A stretch of DNA of 58,972 nucleotides from Candidatus Woesearchaeota archaeon (GTDB lineage Archaea > Nanobdellota > Nanobdellia > Woesearchaeales > JAFGLG01). Positions within the stretch are counted from its first letter, which is position 1. The number at the start of each line of letters is the position of its first letter. Made by a program: the position numbers and the translations under genes. The stretch lies in contig JAFGLG010000007.1 in NCBI GenBank assembly GCA_016928155.1, positions 1 through 58,972 of the forward strand, read 5' to 3'. Shown here piece after piece: positions 1 to 8,929 of this stretch. The notes below the pieces were generated by a model, which searched no databases, was not told where the DNA came from, and saw only the letters and a program-made list of their open reading frames with translations.

Positions 1-1240
1 TGACAATTATCGACTGTGCAGATATCCTGATCGTCGCATAAAGCATCATTAGGATTATGATCGCACCTGTCGAAGATTTCGTTGCATGTGTCGACTGTGC
101 ATCCCACTGCATCGCTGCAGTCCCTTGCAGGTCCTGATTGGCATGAGCCGCCTGCGCACTGGTCGTTGATTGTGCACCACTGGCCGTCACTGCATGGATC
201 ATTGTTATTGTTGTACTGGCAACCAAGAATCACATGGCAGACATCGTCTGTGCAGATATTATCATCATTGCACAGCGCATTGTCCGGAGTGTGGTCGCAT
301 ATGTCCTGCACCTCATTACAAGAATCGACAGTGCATGAAACACCATCAAAACAATCCCTGGCAGGACCAGAATGACAAGAACCACCGCTGCAGTAGTCAT
401 TCACAGTGCACCACTGGCCGTCATTGCACGGGTCGTTATTGTTTGTGTATTGGCAGTAGGATTGAGGTGTGCCGGGGTTTATGCAGGCATCGTCTGTACA
501 GACATTTGAGTCAGCACAGTCAGCATCATTGTAGCATTCTATCTCTTCTTCTTCACAATAGCCGTTGATGCATACCTCACCAGGAGGGCAGTCGCCGCAG
601 TAATAGCATCCGCTCGGTGAGTCGCCGCACTCGAAAGAACCGCAGTCATTCGGGACACTCATATAAAGGCATCCTTTTGCAATGTCGCAGCTGTCTGCTG
701 TGCAGATATCATTATCATCGCACAAATCATTATTCGGCAGATGGTCGCATCTGTCCTGAGCCTCATTGCATGAATCAACTGTGCAGTTCACCATATCAGC
801 GCAGTTCCTTGCATTGCCCGAATGGCATGATCCTACACTACAATAATCATTCACTGTACACCACTGGCCATCATTGCACGGATTGGAGTTGAAAGAATAT
901 ATGCAGCCCTGTACAAGACTGCAGACATCATTGGTGCAGACATTATTGTCATTGCACAGCGCATTGTCCGGGTTGTGATCGCACCTGTCGAGAGCCTCGT
1001 TGCAAGTATCGACTGTGCAGCTTACAGCATCACCGCAATCCCTTGCGCTTCCCTGGCACCAGCCTCCGCTGCACTGGTCATTGACTGTGCACCACTGGCC
1101 GTCATTGCACGGGTCGTTATTGTTATAGTACTGGCAGTAAGAGTTGGCTGTTCCCGGATTCATACATACATCATCTGTGCATGGGTTGAAATCAAAGCAG
1201 TCGGCATTATTGTAGCACTCTACATCACCAATCACTTCAA
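1..1240 (-). repeat. Internal tandem repeats encoding cysteine-rich modules
   Basis: Within the first gene, a unit encoding an NDPCNDGQWCTVND-like segment followed by a CTVDTCNE-like segment recurs about every 170-180 bp. It appears with strong nucleotide identity around 60-250, 290-450, 680-880 and 960-1140. This is protein-level module duplication, not a mobile repeat. The array continues past the window edge, so its copy number is unknown. Confidence 0.8.
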
Positions 1241-1922
1241 GTGTCCTGACCTCAATGTCTTCAGAGGATCCAGAGCATTCGCAGTTCTCGGAGTTCCTTA
1301 CAATTGTCCTGATCTTGAGTGAGTATGTGCCTGTTTCCCCGGGGGTGAAGGTAAACTGCACATTGTTTGAAGAGCTCCATCCTACATTAACAGTCTGGAC
1401 CTGGCGTGGAACGGTCTCAGAGTTGACATAGAACTCCACTCTGACATCATTTGAGTAATGCTGCTGGATCGCCATGGGGGCATATTGCGGTCCGCCAGCG
1501 TGAAAATCGAATACAGAATCCACTGTCACATAGACAACTACAGATTCACCCAGGTTTATCGTGTAATCAGATAGGCTCATCGAGTTTATGTTAGAATGAC
1601 AATTGGACTCCTTGGCGAAATCTACATTGTAGTTCCAAGGTCCGTTCCCTGTGCTTCCATCAACATAGTTGTAGTAAGCATGGGAGACGAAGCATTCGTC
1701 ATAGTCAAATTCCGGAATCGTCATGGAACCGGAACCTGATATGGAATACTGGTTAGGGTTCCCGTACAGTTCATAATGATTCAAACCGCCCATATCCACA
1801 TAGGTATGGAAAGGCCCCTGGTTTCCATGGATCCTGAAAGTCACAGGGTATGCTGAGACAGCTGTCGCCAAGATCAGCCAACAACAAATCAATATCGTAA
1901 TCACGCCAAATTTTTTGTTCAT
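1..1922 (-). CDS. Secreted cysteine-rich repeat protein (CTDC-like repeats), 3' end outside window
   Basis: The reading frame is open from the ATG at 1922 to the window edge (640 codons plus), so the C-terminus is missing. The start is preceded by GAGGGGGT, a good ribosome binding site. Residues 1-24 form a signal peptide. About 200 residues of Ig/CARDB-like beta sequence follow, then at least six cysteine-rich modules with patterns such as CTVDTCN, CNDGQWCTVND and a closing CDH. These resemble the Dictyostelium-type CTDC repeats also found in secreted prokaryotic proteins. Modules below about position 1240 are near-duplicates at the DNA level. A surface or secreted role is inferred from the signal peptide and disulfide-type cysteine spacing. 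No catalytic motif is visible. Confidence 0.85.
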   Translation of the reverse strand, partial: MNKKFGVITILICCWLILATAVSAYPVTFRIHGNQGPFHTYVDMGGLNHYELYGNPNQYSISGSGSMTIPEFDYDECFVSHAYYNYVDGSTGNGPWNYNVDFAKESNCHSNINSMSLSDYTINLGESVVVYVTVDSVFDFHAGGPQYAPMAIQQHYSNDVRVEFYVNSETVPRQVQTVNVGWSSSNNVQFTFTPGETGTYSLKIRTIVRNSENCECSGSSEDIEVRTLEVIGDVECYNNADCFDFNPCTDDVCMNPGTANSYCQYYNNNDPCNDGQWCTVNDQCSGGWCQGSARDCGDAVSCTVDTCNEALDRCDHNPDNALCNDNNVCTNDVCSLVQGCIYSFNSNPCNDGQWCTVNDYCSVGSCHSGNARNCADMVNCTVDSCNEAQDRCDHLPNNDLCDDNDICTADSCDIAKGCLYMSVPNDCGSFECGDSPSGCYYCGDCPPGEVCINGYCEEEEIECYNDADCADSNVCTDDACINPGTPQSYCQYTNNNDPCNDGQWCTVNDYCSGGSCHSGPARDCFDGVSCTVDSCNEVQDICDHTPDNALCNDDNICTDDVCHVILGCQYNNNNDPCSDGQWCTINDQCAGGSCQSGPARDCSDAVGCTVDTCNEIFDRCDHNPNDALCDDQDICTVDNC

Positions 1923-1998
1923 TTTTTAAACCCCCTCGAATCTTTTCAAACCCTCCTAGCATTATCGGACAATCCGAATAATTGAAAAAATAAAAAAA

Positions 1999-4900
1999 TC
2001 ATTGGCCTCCGCCGCCTCCGCGCGGATCACCTGGGCCACCGCCCCTGCCAGGGGCATTTTCTCCCCCTACAGGGAACCAATCATCCCAGTAATGGCCGCC
2101 CATCCATCCGAGGCCCATGCCTGCGAGGAATGCAGCGAGCTCATGGCTCTGCCTGCCTACGCCGACACCAACCCTGGATATGTCAATGACATTGCCCTTG
2201 TCGTCATAATCATATCCCATCATGACATACTCATTAGGATGATCACCAGCAACTGATTCACCAGGCCTGACCTTGTCGAACTTGAACTGGATCTTATGCC
2301 CAGCAAGCTCATCGCAGTAAGGCTCTACACCTTTCTCAGGCTCTCCGACAATGGCATCAAGATGCTTCCCGTCCTTGATGAGGGTAGCCTCCTCAAGAAC
2401 AGAGCTTTCCATGGAATTGTAGTCGGAATTGAACTCGAACAGCCTGAACTCATCAACTGACTCTGACCTGAATGTCAGAAGGTCGTTGTGCCTTATCTGC
2501 ACATAATCCGGGCTTTCGAAGTCCTTCCCCTTAGGCCATACAGACCCATGCCACCATCCCCTATCCTTGTCGACAAGAGAATCCATCTCCTTGGCCTTGT
2601 CTCCCACTTCCACCAGGAGATGCAGTGTGTCATACCGGTTCTCGTGATCGACCCTTATCGCGATGTCATAGACATGCGTGAGATGATCCAAGCCCTGCGC
2701 AGGAGCATCCTTGAACGGGGTGACCTGGACAAGCTTATTTCCATCCATCTCGAAGAAGGTGCTCAAATCCTCGGATGTGGAATGGTATTTATGGCCGTCT
2801 GCAATAGCTGCCTCAAGCCCGGCATTGGCCATGACAGTGGCCTGCTGGAGCTCCCTGACATGAAGGATCTGATAATCTCCCTTCACACCCGGTGTCTCTA
2901 GTGTCAGAACCGCGTTCTCCTCTGAGGTGATGAACTGGATGTTATCCCCTGGGATGAGGTTCGGGTTGTACTCTATTGCAGGCTTCACAGGCACAATCGG
3001 CTCTGGAATTATATTCTGTGGTTCTTCAAATTTTATGACTAGCTTCTCAGGCTCGCCTTGTGCGATTGCTGTGTTTTCAGCGGGAGCCTCCGGTGTCACT
3101 GCAATCGCTGAGCTTTCAGCAGGAACTTCAGGAGTCACTGCAATTGCTGTGTCTTCAGCGGGAGCTTCCGGAGTCACTGCAATTGCTGTGTCTTCAGCGG
3201 GAGCTTCCGGAGTCACTACAATAGTCTCAGCGCTCTCAGGCAGTACAGGTCTGGTGTATCCAGGCAGGCAGCTTCCATGCTTGATTGAAGCGATATAATC
3301 GAATTCCATCCTCAATTTACCGCCATGCATGAATTCCAGATCCTCCCCCCTGACAGCACCTATCTGGAAGCATGTCGACGAGAAATCAACAGAATCATTT
3401 GAATATACATATTTCCCATCATCTGTCCTCAGCAGGAATGCGCTTGTATCCACTCTCTTGTCTCCGTCTGAATCCCATAATATCCTGACGAGATCTGTCT
3501 CTGCATTCAGATTCTCTGTCAGCTGGATCTCGATACTGTGGCTGTCTGCGCCGTACTTCCAGATGCCATTATAGAGATCAGGATCCTTTGTGTCAAATCC
3601 GATCCTCATGCTTGTCTCATCCCTGGTCCAGGTCTTGCTTATCAGCCTTTCGATATCCGGATCCATATCTGATCCAGATGTCAAAGGGGCCTGGGATGCT
3701 ACAGCAGCATCTGCCGGAACAACTGTCTCTGAAGAGACAGGTCCCTCAACCTGCGGTGTCTGCACTATGTCAGCGACGATAGAAACACCTGCATATGCCG
3801 GAGATGTCTCAAAAGATTGGGTCTCAATAACCGGCGTTGTTGCTTTGTCTGCCACTACAACAGTATCAATTACCGGTCTACTCAAACCAGATGATGTATC
3901 TGATGTATCCATAGATGCACTTCCAATAACTGCTGTATCCGTGGCCGGTGGTGTCAGATTCTGCACAGCCGGCGATTCCGCGGTTATATTCGTCACAGTT
4001 CTTGTCTCCGGATCGTATCGTATGCTGTCATCTGTCGAAGGTGTGGGTTCAGCATCCGATGCTGTGGTTGGTACATCAATTGTGATTGTTGCTGTTGGTT
4101 CTGCAGTTGTTGCTGTTAGGTCAGTAACTGCTTGGCTGACAATTGGTTTTGCTCCCGTATCAGCTATTGCAGATGTATCTGTCAATGGCTCAGAATCCTG
4201 AGCGAAAGCATTGCCTCCGATGCTGCCCATGAAATATCCTGCCAAACCTATCCCCAATATCTCAGAACCCAGCTGGAGCCTGCTGCTCTTCTTTATGTCC
4301 CCTGACAGCTCTGCTTCCAAGGCCTTGCTCTTCATCCTGTTCTGCACGTATGACACGGCGACAGTCGCTCCGAGTGTCATTGCAGCGCCTGCTGCAACAT
4401 TCGCAAAATCAGAGTCAGTGGCATAAGAGACACCGCCAAGCGTAGCCCTGATGCCGAGCCTTGAGGCGATATAACCTGCACCTGCTGTGACAGCGAGACC
4501 ATCGAATGCGAATGCGTTGATCTCTGATGACCGGGTAAGGTTCCTCTTCCATGCATTTGCAGCTGCGCCTTCTGTGCCCTGATATTTTGCGTCAGCTCCA
4601 TAGACTGAAAGACCGAGAACCTTATGCTCGCCGGTCTCTGCCAGATCAGAGACAGTCTCTGCCTGCGCGATGCCAGCTCCGACAGCATACTGCTTCAGGG
4701 CAGCGGTTGCCTGCTTTGATCTCGAATGGCCTATGATGTCTGCTGTCTCAACTGATGAAAGTGTGCTATGCTCCCCATAGGCATCCCTGAGCTCCTTCAG
4801 TCCAAGAGCGATCTCCCTCTGCTTATGGAAATTCATCCTGTAAGGATAAAGAGGATTCAATGCCTGAAGCCTCGATTTCTTGATGTTGGCTCTTGTGTTT

Positions 4901-5181
4901 TCAGCATCTGTATAGAATGCCACGATGGAATCTATGTTCTCCATGACAGCTGCAGCTGATGCTCCGATGGTCCCATCAGGGTTCAACCTGTTGTATCCAT
5001 CGACAAACCTCTCCAACTGCCTTTCAGCAAAATTCTGGTACATCTTCTGAAAAGGTCTTGATATGGTGTCTGCTATCGAACCTGCTATCGATGAAGCGGT
5101 ATCCTTGATCTGTCCCCACATGTCCACAGGATAGGGATTGTCGAGCGCTATCACCTCAGCCCTCGTCTTACTTCCGTACAT
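1999..5181 (-). CDS. Large repeat-containing membrane protein of unknown function
   Basis: 1060 residues. The ATG at 5181 follows GGAGGTG with 6-nt spacing. Residues 1-200 are soluble and mainly helical. Three hydrophobic segments lie at about 225-250, 262-282 and 305-328. A long Ser/Thr/Pro-rich stalk follows and includes four 13-residue repeats (consensus VTPEAPAEDTAIA). A beta-rich C-terminal part has three candidate folded modules, and the protein ends in a glycine-rich tail. I recognise no family. The topology suggests an N-terminal membrane-anchored part with a long external stalk (inference). It lies upstream of and co-directional with the cysteine-rich protein, 76 bp away. No catalytic motifs are seen. 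Confidence 0.8.
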   Translation of the reverse strand: MYGSKTRAEVIALDNPYPVDMWGQIKDTASSIAGSIADTISRPFQKMYQNFAERQLERFVDGYNRLNPDGTIGASAAAVMENIDSIVAFYTDAENTRANIKKSRLQALNPLYPYRMNFHKQREIALGLKELRDAYGEHSTLSSVETADIIGHSRSKQATAALKQYAVGAGIAQAETVSDLAETGEHKVLGLSVYGADAKYQGTEGAAANAWKRNLTRSSEINAFAFDGLAVTAGAGYIASRLGIRATLGGVSYATDSDFANVAAGAAMTLGATVAVSYVQNRMKSKALEAELSGDIKKSSRLQLGSEILGIGLAGYFMGSIGGNAFAQDSEPLTDTSAIADTGAKPIVSQAVTDLTATTAEPTATITIDVPTTASDAEPTPSTDDSIRYDPETRTVTNITAESPAVQNLTPPATDTAVIGSASMDTSDTSSGLSRPVIDTVVVADKATTPVIETQSFETSPAYAGVSIVADIVQTPQVEGPVSSETVVPADAAVASQAPLTSGSDMDPDIERLISKTWTRDETSMRIGFDTKDPDLYNGIWKYGADSHSIEIQLTENLNAETDLVRILWDSDGDKRVDTSAFLLRTDDGKYVYSNDSVDFSSTCFQIGAVRGEDLEFMHGGKLRMEFDYIASIKHGSCLPGYTRPVLPESAETIVVTPEAPAEDTAIAVTPEAPAEDTAIAVTPEVPAESSAIAVTPEAPAENTAIAQGEPEKLVIKFEEPQNIIPEPIVPVKPAIEYNPNLIPGDNIQFITSEENAVLTLETPGVKGDYQILHVRELQQATVMANAGLEAAIADGHKYHSTSEDLSTFFEMDGNKLVQVTPFKDAPAQGLDHLTHVYDIAIRVDHENRYDTLHLLVEVGDKAKEMDSLVDKDRGWWHGSVWPKGKDFESPDYVQIRHNDLLTFRSESVDEFRLFEFNSDYNSMESSVLEEATLIKDGKHLDAIVGEPEKGVEPYCDELAGHKIQFKFDKVRPGESVAGDHPNEYVMMGYDYDDKGNVIDISRVGVGVGRQSHELAAFLAGMGLGWMGGHYWDDWFPVGGENAPGRGGGPGDPRGGGGGQ
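3071..3226 (-). repeat. 39-bp tandem repeat, about 4 copies, in coding sequence
   Basis: Four consecutive 39-bp units encode 13-residue repeats rich in Pro, Glu, Ala and Thr. Two units (from about 3148 and 3187) are essentially identical, and the outer ones diverge (EV, SS and EN variants). This is typical of length-variable surface stalks. Copy number may vary between strains. Confidence 0.85.
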
Positions 5182-5569
5182 TAAAACACCTCCAGGTTTA
5201 GTTCTTTGGATAAGAATGAGTCCTTCCTAATCAGGCCAATCAAGTTCATTCTAAAGATCATCTCATGGGAAAAATTAGTATATGAAAGCACGCTACAGAA
5301 GAGTTTAACCACATGTTTTTCCAATACCACATTCAATCCCCCAAATCAGCCCCAATTTCTTAAATTTTGAGACGATAAAGGGAATACACCAGAATATAAA
5401 AAGGTTTCCAGTTATGTTTATATAATGAACAGTGTAGTCATCGACGCCGGACAAAAGTTTGGATATTCACCCCAAACACGGATAAAAGGTTCCATGACAT
5501 GTTCCTGGAAAAAAATCAGAAAAATAGCAGTAAAAAAATTTAAAAAACTTTCTGAAATGATGCTGCAGC
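5182..5569. other. Intergenic region, 388 bp, no convincing gene
   Basis: A-rich sequence between two minus-strand genes. It holds the leader and promoter of the 1060-residue protein gene and the 3' flank of the upstream surface protein gene. A plus-strand frame starting at 5425 sits behind a TATA-like AATATAAAAAGG, but it runs antisense into the downstream surface protein gene and has no recognisable protein features. Confidence 0.6.
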
Positions 5570-6526
5570 CTAAAATATCTCCAGCAGGAAATAAAGAGTG
5601 GCACCTTCATACTGGGTGTCATAATGGTCTGCTGCAAACCAGAGCTCGAAATAGAGCTGTTCGCTGTAGCCTGCACCGCCGTCGGTCTCCATGTCTTCCT
5701 GGAGCAGGACGAACTGGTTCTCGTCAATATCCAAGTAGTTCCATTCCTCCTGTGTCCTCTTCCATCTGATGTCACTGGGGAGGATTATGTCCTCAGGATA
5801 ATGGATACCTACCAGATTTGTAGCCCTCATGCTCAGATTGCCGATTATGCCCTGCCCTTCCCTGTCATCGTTCGTGTTCAGCGTCACTGAGACAGGATAA
5901 TGGATGTTCTTGTTCCATTCGTTGTATGTGACGACGAAATCAAGGCCGTAGTTTACGTTAAAGTCGATGTTCGGATTGATGAGGAGGTCATTGACATTCT
6001 CATAGATCGGATCAGAGAGATCATCGAAGCCGACTGTATTTGAGGGATCTGTCATCCTGACACCCAGGATGCAGTTGCCCTGCATCTCATTCACATCCGG
6101 AGTCGTGAAATCGCCGGAGTAATGGGCCTCATACCTGTTGGTGAGCTCATTGTAAGTGACACCGCTTCCTGTCACGAAATAGAGCTGGGCATACTCCTTG
6201 CATCTTCCGCCTGCGCACGGGCAGTCTATCTCTACATCCACATCAAGGTTCTCAGCCTCATACACGCTCTGCTCATCGCACTCTGCGCCGAAATGGATCA
6301 CGTCACCTTCAAATGTGTATTCATAATAAGGATAGACATAGTTCCTCAATTCGTATCCTTCACCCAACGGATAGAAAGTCATGAAGCTCAACAGATTAGC
6401 TTCTCCTGTTGTCACATTCGCTGAACCATCCGGCCCAGGAAAATCCACGATTGTACCTGCGGAGAACCCGATGTTCATCAGCAGGATCGCTGCTACAGCG
6501 ATTATGTATATCACAAGGCTTTTCAT
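5570..6526 (-). CDS. Secreted surface protein, paralogue of the 6982-8037 gene
   Basis: 318 residues from the ATG at 6526. An in-frame ATG 24 nt upstream would place charged residues before the signal peptide, so I prefer 6526. Residues 1-25 are a signal peptide and the rest is beta-rich. It shares collinear motifs with the next gene upstream: YENVNDLL, VTLNTNDDREGQGIIG, and a C-terminal GYSEQLYFELWFAA. It has two clustered cysteine pairs (CPCAGGRC). A TATA-like CTTTAAATAG lies near 6597-6607. An S-layer or abundant surface protein role is plausible but unproven. I do not recognise a named family. Confidence 0.8.
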   Translation of the reverse strand: MKSLVIYIIAVAAILLMNIGFSAGTIVDFPGPDGSANVTTGEANLLSFMTFYPLGEGYELRNYVYPYYEYTFEGDVIHFGAECDEQSVYEAENLDVDVEIDCPCAGGRCKEYAQLYFVTGSGVTYNELTNRYEAHYSGDFTTPDVNEMQGNCILGVRMTDPSNTVGFDDLSDPIYENVNDLLINPNIDFNVNYGLDFVVTYNEWNKNIHYPVSVTLNTNDDREGQGIIGNLSMRATNLVGIHYPEDIILPSDIRWKRTQEEWNYLDIDENQFVLLQEDMETDGGAGYSEQLYFELWFAADHYDTQYEGATLYFLLEIF

Positions 6527-6981
6527 ATCTTCCGACCCCCAATTAACCACTAATAAAATAATACGTGATGTTAGTACTTATTAGGGGAAATTTAGTTCTA
6601 TTTAAAGATTGCGGCTTCATACAGGCTATAAAGCCAGAATTCAGGGGTTTTGTTGTCTCAAAGATGTGACGAAAAAAAAGAATGAAATCAGAATCCCAGT
6701 CCTAATTTCGGACTTCTTGTTCAGAACTTTTTGTTCAGATGATCCCACCCTGATACCCTCCTAAGATTCAGATCTATTTGAGCAGAGTTTGCTTATCAAA
6801 TCTGCTTCGCAGATTTGGCTTTAAATTCATGCATCAGCAAAATCGCATCCATTCGGAATCAAGAAATCTCCATGCCCGTGACAGGATAGCAGCGCTGATA
6901 GGAAAAAGGAACCAGAAAAAAAGTTATTCTCTCTTCGGTCTTTTTTTTAAAAGAAAAAAAATAAAAAATTATTCACAGGTC
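6527..6981. other. Intergenic region, 455 bp, with a perfect hairpin
   Basis: This is the promoter region of the minus-strand surface gene (TATA near 6600) and the 3' flank of its paralogue. A perfect 9-bp-arm palindrome with a TTC loop lies at 6797-6817. No coding sequence is supported. Confidence 0.6.
6797..6817. repeat. Perfect inverted repeat (9-bp arms, 3-nt spacer)
   Basis: CAAATCTGC and GCAGATTTG are separated by TTC. The repeat is 165 nt downstream of the end of the 6982-8037 gene. It could form a stable RNA or DNA hairpin, for example a processing or termination signal, or a small palindromic element. There is no U-tract directly after it on the minus strand. Confidence 0.7.
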
Positions 6982-8037
6982 TTAGTAGATGGTGTACAAC
7001 AACCACAGATCGCCGCCGATGAACTGGCTGTCAATGTGGTTTGCAGCGTACCACAGCTCGAAATAGAACTGCTCGCTGTAACCTACGCCATCTGTCGCAA
7101 CCTCAGTATCGATGAGGGTCCATGCAGTAGGCATTGTGCCGTATGCATTGTCCTGCAGGTTGGTCCACACGCCGGATGCATCCTTCTTGACCCTGATATT
7201 GTGTGCATAGATTATATCAGTCGGGAAGGTTGCGCCGATCATGTTTGTTGCAGCCATGAACAAGTCACCGATGATACCCTGTCCTTCCTCATCATCATCT
7301 GTGTTCAAGGTGACGACAATCGGATAGGTATCTGCGTCATTGTACTGGTTGACAAGCACTCCTGTGAAGCTGAGCCCTGAGTTTGCAGTCAACAGGATTG
7401 TCGGATTGGACAATAGGTTGTTGACATTCTCGTACAATGGGTGGACTGATGTCGCAAGATCCAATGTACCGACATTCATTGCCGGATCTGTTGCCCTGAC
7501 ATCCCAGAATCCTAGACCGACCCTGTTTGCCTGGACAATGTAGTCACCGCAGAACTGAGCCCAGTACCTTCCGGTTGCTGAGTCATATGTGGCTCCTGTG
7601 CCTGAGCACATGTACATCTGGACTGCGTCAATCACGTTTGACTGATATCCTGCGCTTCCTGGTGTTCCGACCGGAACTGCCACTCCAGTAAGATCATTGT
7701 CCATCTGAATCGCTCCAGATAAGACTCCATCATACCATGTCAACATTGCATCAACATCCATGTTCTCAACATCGTATATTGTTGTGTCTGAAACCTTTGC
7801 ATACAAGTGCAGGACTTCTCCTGTAAATGCATACTCATACTCTGGCCAATCGCTGTTCCTACCATTGTAGCTTGGGTAGTCGTATGGGAATACGAGGAAC
7901 CAATCTTCAATTATAGGGCTGACATTGCCAGCTGTGGCACCTGATCCGTTGATTGGGCCTGTCCAATTGATACCTGCAAGGACTCCTGGCACAACCAAAA
8001 GCAAGGCAGCCATCAATATTGTCAATGCTTTCTTCAT
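6982..8037 (-). CDS. Secreted surface protein, paralogue of the 5570-6526 gene
   Basis: 351 residues. The ATG at 8037 is preceded by GGAGGTAAACAAA, a strong ribosome binding site. Upstream in-frame starts fall inside the promoter and are rejected. Residues 1-21 are a signal peptide and the mature part is beta-rich with acidic character. Shared motifs with its neighbour (LYENVNNLLSNP, VTLNTDDDEEGQGIIG, GYSEQFYFELWYAA) show a tandem duplication. The promoter has a TATA box at 8078-8085 flanked on both sides by palindromes, suggesting tight regulation or high expression. An S-layer-like role is inference. Confidence 0.85.
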   Translation of the reverse strand: MKKALTILMAALLLVVPGVLAGINWTGPINGSGATAGNVSPIIEDWFLVFPYDYPSYNGRNSDWPEYEYAFTGEVLHLYAKVSDTTIYDVENMDVDAMLTWYDGVLSGAIQMDNDLTGVAVPVGTPGSAGYQSNVIDAVQMYMCSGTGATYDSATGRYWAQFCGDYIVQANRVGLGFWDVRATDPAMNVGTLDLATSVHPLYENVNNLLSNPTILLTANSGLSFTGVLVNQYNDADTYPIVVTLNTDDDEEGQGIIGDLFMAATNMIGATFPTDIIYAHNIRVKKDASGVWTNLQDNAYGTMPTAWTLIDTEVATDGVGYSEQFYFELWYAANHIDSQFIGGDLWLLYTIY

Positions 8038-8063
8038 TTTGTTTACCTCCATTTGGTTTTTAG

Positions 8064-8099
8064 CCAACATAAGTTGGTTTATATACAGACGTATGTCTG
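8064..8099 (-). promoter_or_regulatory. TATA box flanked by two abutting palindromes
   Basis: TTTATATA (plus-strand 8078-8085) is bordered by CCAACATAAGTTGG (8064-8077) and CAGACGTATGTCTG (8086-8099), each with 5-bp arms and a 4-nt centre. The predicted start of transcription is near 8055, leaving a leader of roughly 18 nt that carries the ribosome binding site of the surface protein gene. Two operators around the core promoter is an inference. Confidence 0.55.
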
Positions 8100-8662
8100 C
8101 ATATCGAAGAGAGTATGAAACTCCAGCAAAAACTGCTCACTGTCAAGACTGTCGAAATCAAGATCCGCAAACGGGTACTCAGGAACAGAATTTGCTCTCT
8201 GGAAGCTCTTGAATATGTGATTCACTAACAGATTAGAATTCAGATAACCAACCCTCTTATGCATTCTTATCTTAACCACCCAGCTAATTCTAGCTTTTCC
8301 TATCACCTCTCTCTTTTTGCTCTCTTTTTGACTGAAATTTCCTGATGAATATTAACTGTTATGTGACCAACCCAAACTAACAACTGAGTGATTAGGAACC
8401 TGAACGGGTATAAATACTTTGTTATCGGGCAGTGTATATTTCAAATCACAGAAAATCAGGATAACAAAGCGTCGTCAAGCATCAGTGAATACTCATTTCA
8501 AGCAGATCATATTATAAAACTTTCCAAAAAAATCCATGTCACTGCCGATGACAATAATATCTTCAGGGACGTTCTTCATCCTCTTCATCCAGCAATCCAA
8601 CAATCCTAACAATAGATATCTTATGGATCAGGATAAATCGGATAAATCATGATGAATCAGGA

Positions 8663-8701
8663 TTGATATTGGTGGATGAGGTTTGATATTGGTGGATGAG
8701 G
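8663..8701. repeat. Tandem 20-bp repeat, two copies
   Basis: TTGATATTGGTGGATGAGG occurs at 8663-8681 and again at 8683-8701. It sits inside a broader run of GGATAAAT/GATGAATC-like degenerate units (8615-8770). Function unknown; slippage is a simple explanation. Confidence 0.75.
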
Positions 8702-8929
8702 GTGGATAATGACAGATAAAGATGGATAAATATAACCCATAAGAGGGAATAATGATAGATAAATATGGATACTGGGCAAGGACGGACAAGGAAAACAATC
8801 TGATATGATCATCTTAGTAACTTATGCTATGTGACAAAAGTTTTTTATTTTCTACCTGCTTACTACCAGGAAATCATACAAACAGAAAATAAAAATATAA
8901 AAATCCAAAAAAAGCAGGGGGTGTCTCAA

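Larger units (their letters stand above)
8038..8929. other. Long intergenic region with degenerate direct repeats
   Basis: About 890 bp between divergently oriented genes. It contains the minus-strand promoter at 8064-8099, a TATA-like GGTATAAATAC near 8408 with no clear gene behind it, and degenerate GGATRAAT-type repeats from about 8615 to 8770. Short open frames here have no signal peptide, ribosome site or motif worth calling. Confidence 0.55.

Noticed and set aside
5425-5769. Plus-strand frame behind a TATA-like element
   Set aside because: It runs antisense through the 3' end of a well-supported surface protein gene, has no homologous motif, and its codon composition follows the opposite strand.
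8079-8306. Minus-strand 75-residue frame upstream of the surface protein gene
   Set aside because: It overlaps the strong promoter and palindromes, has no ribosome site, and shows no domain.
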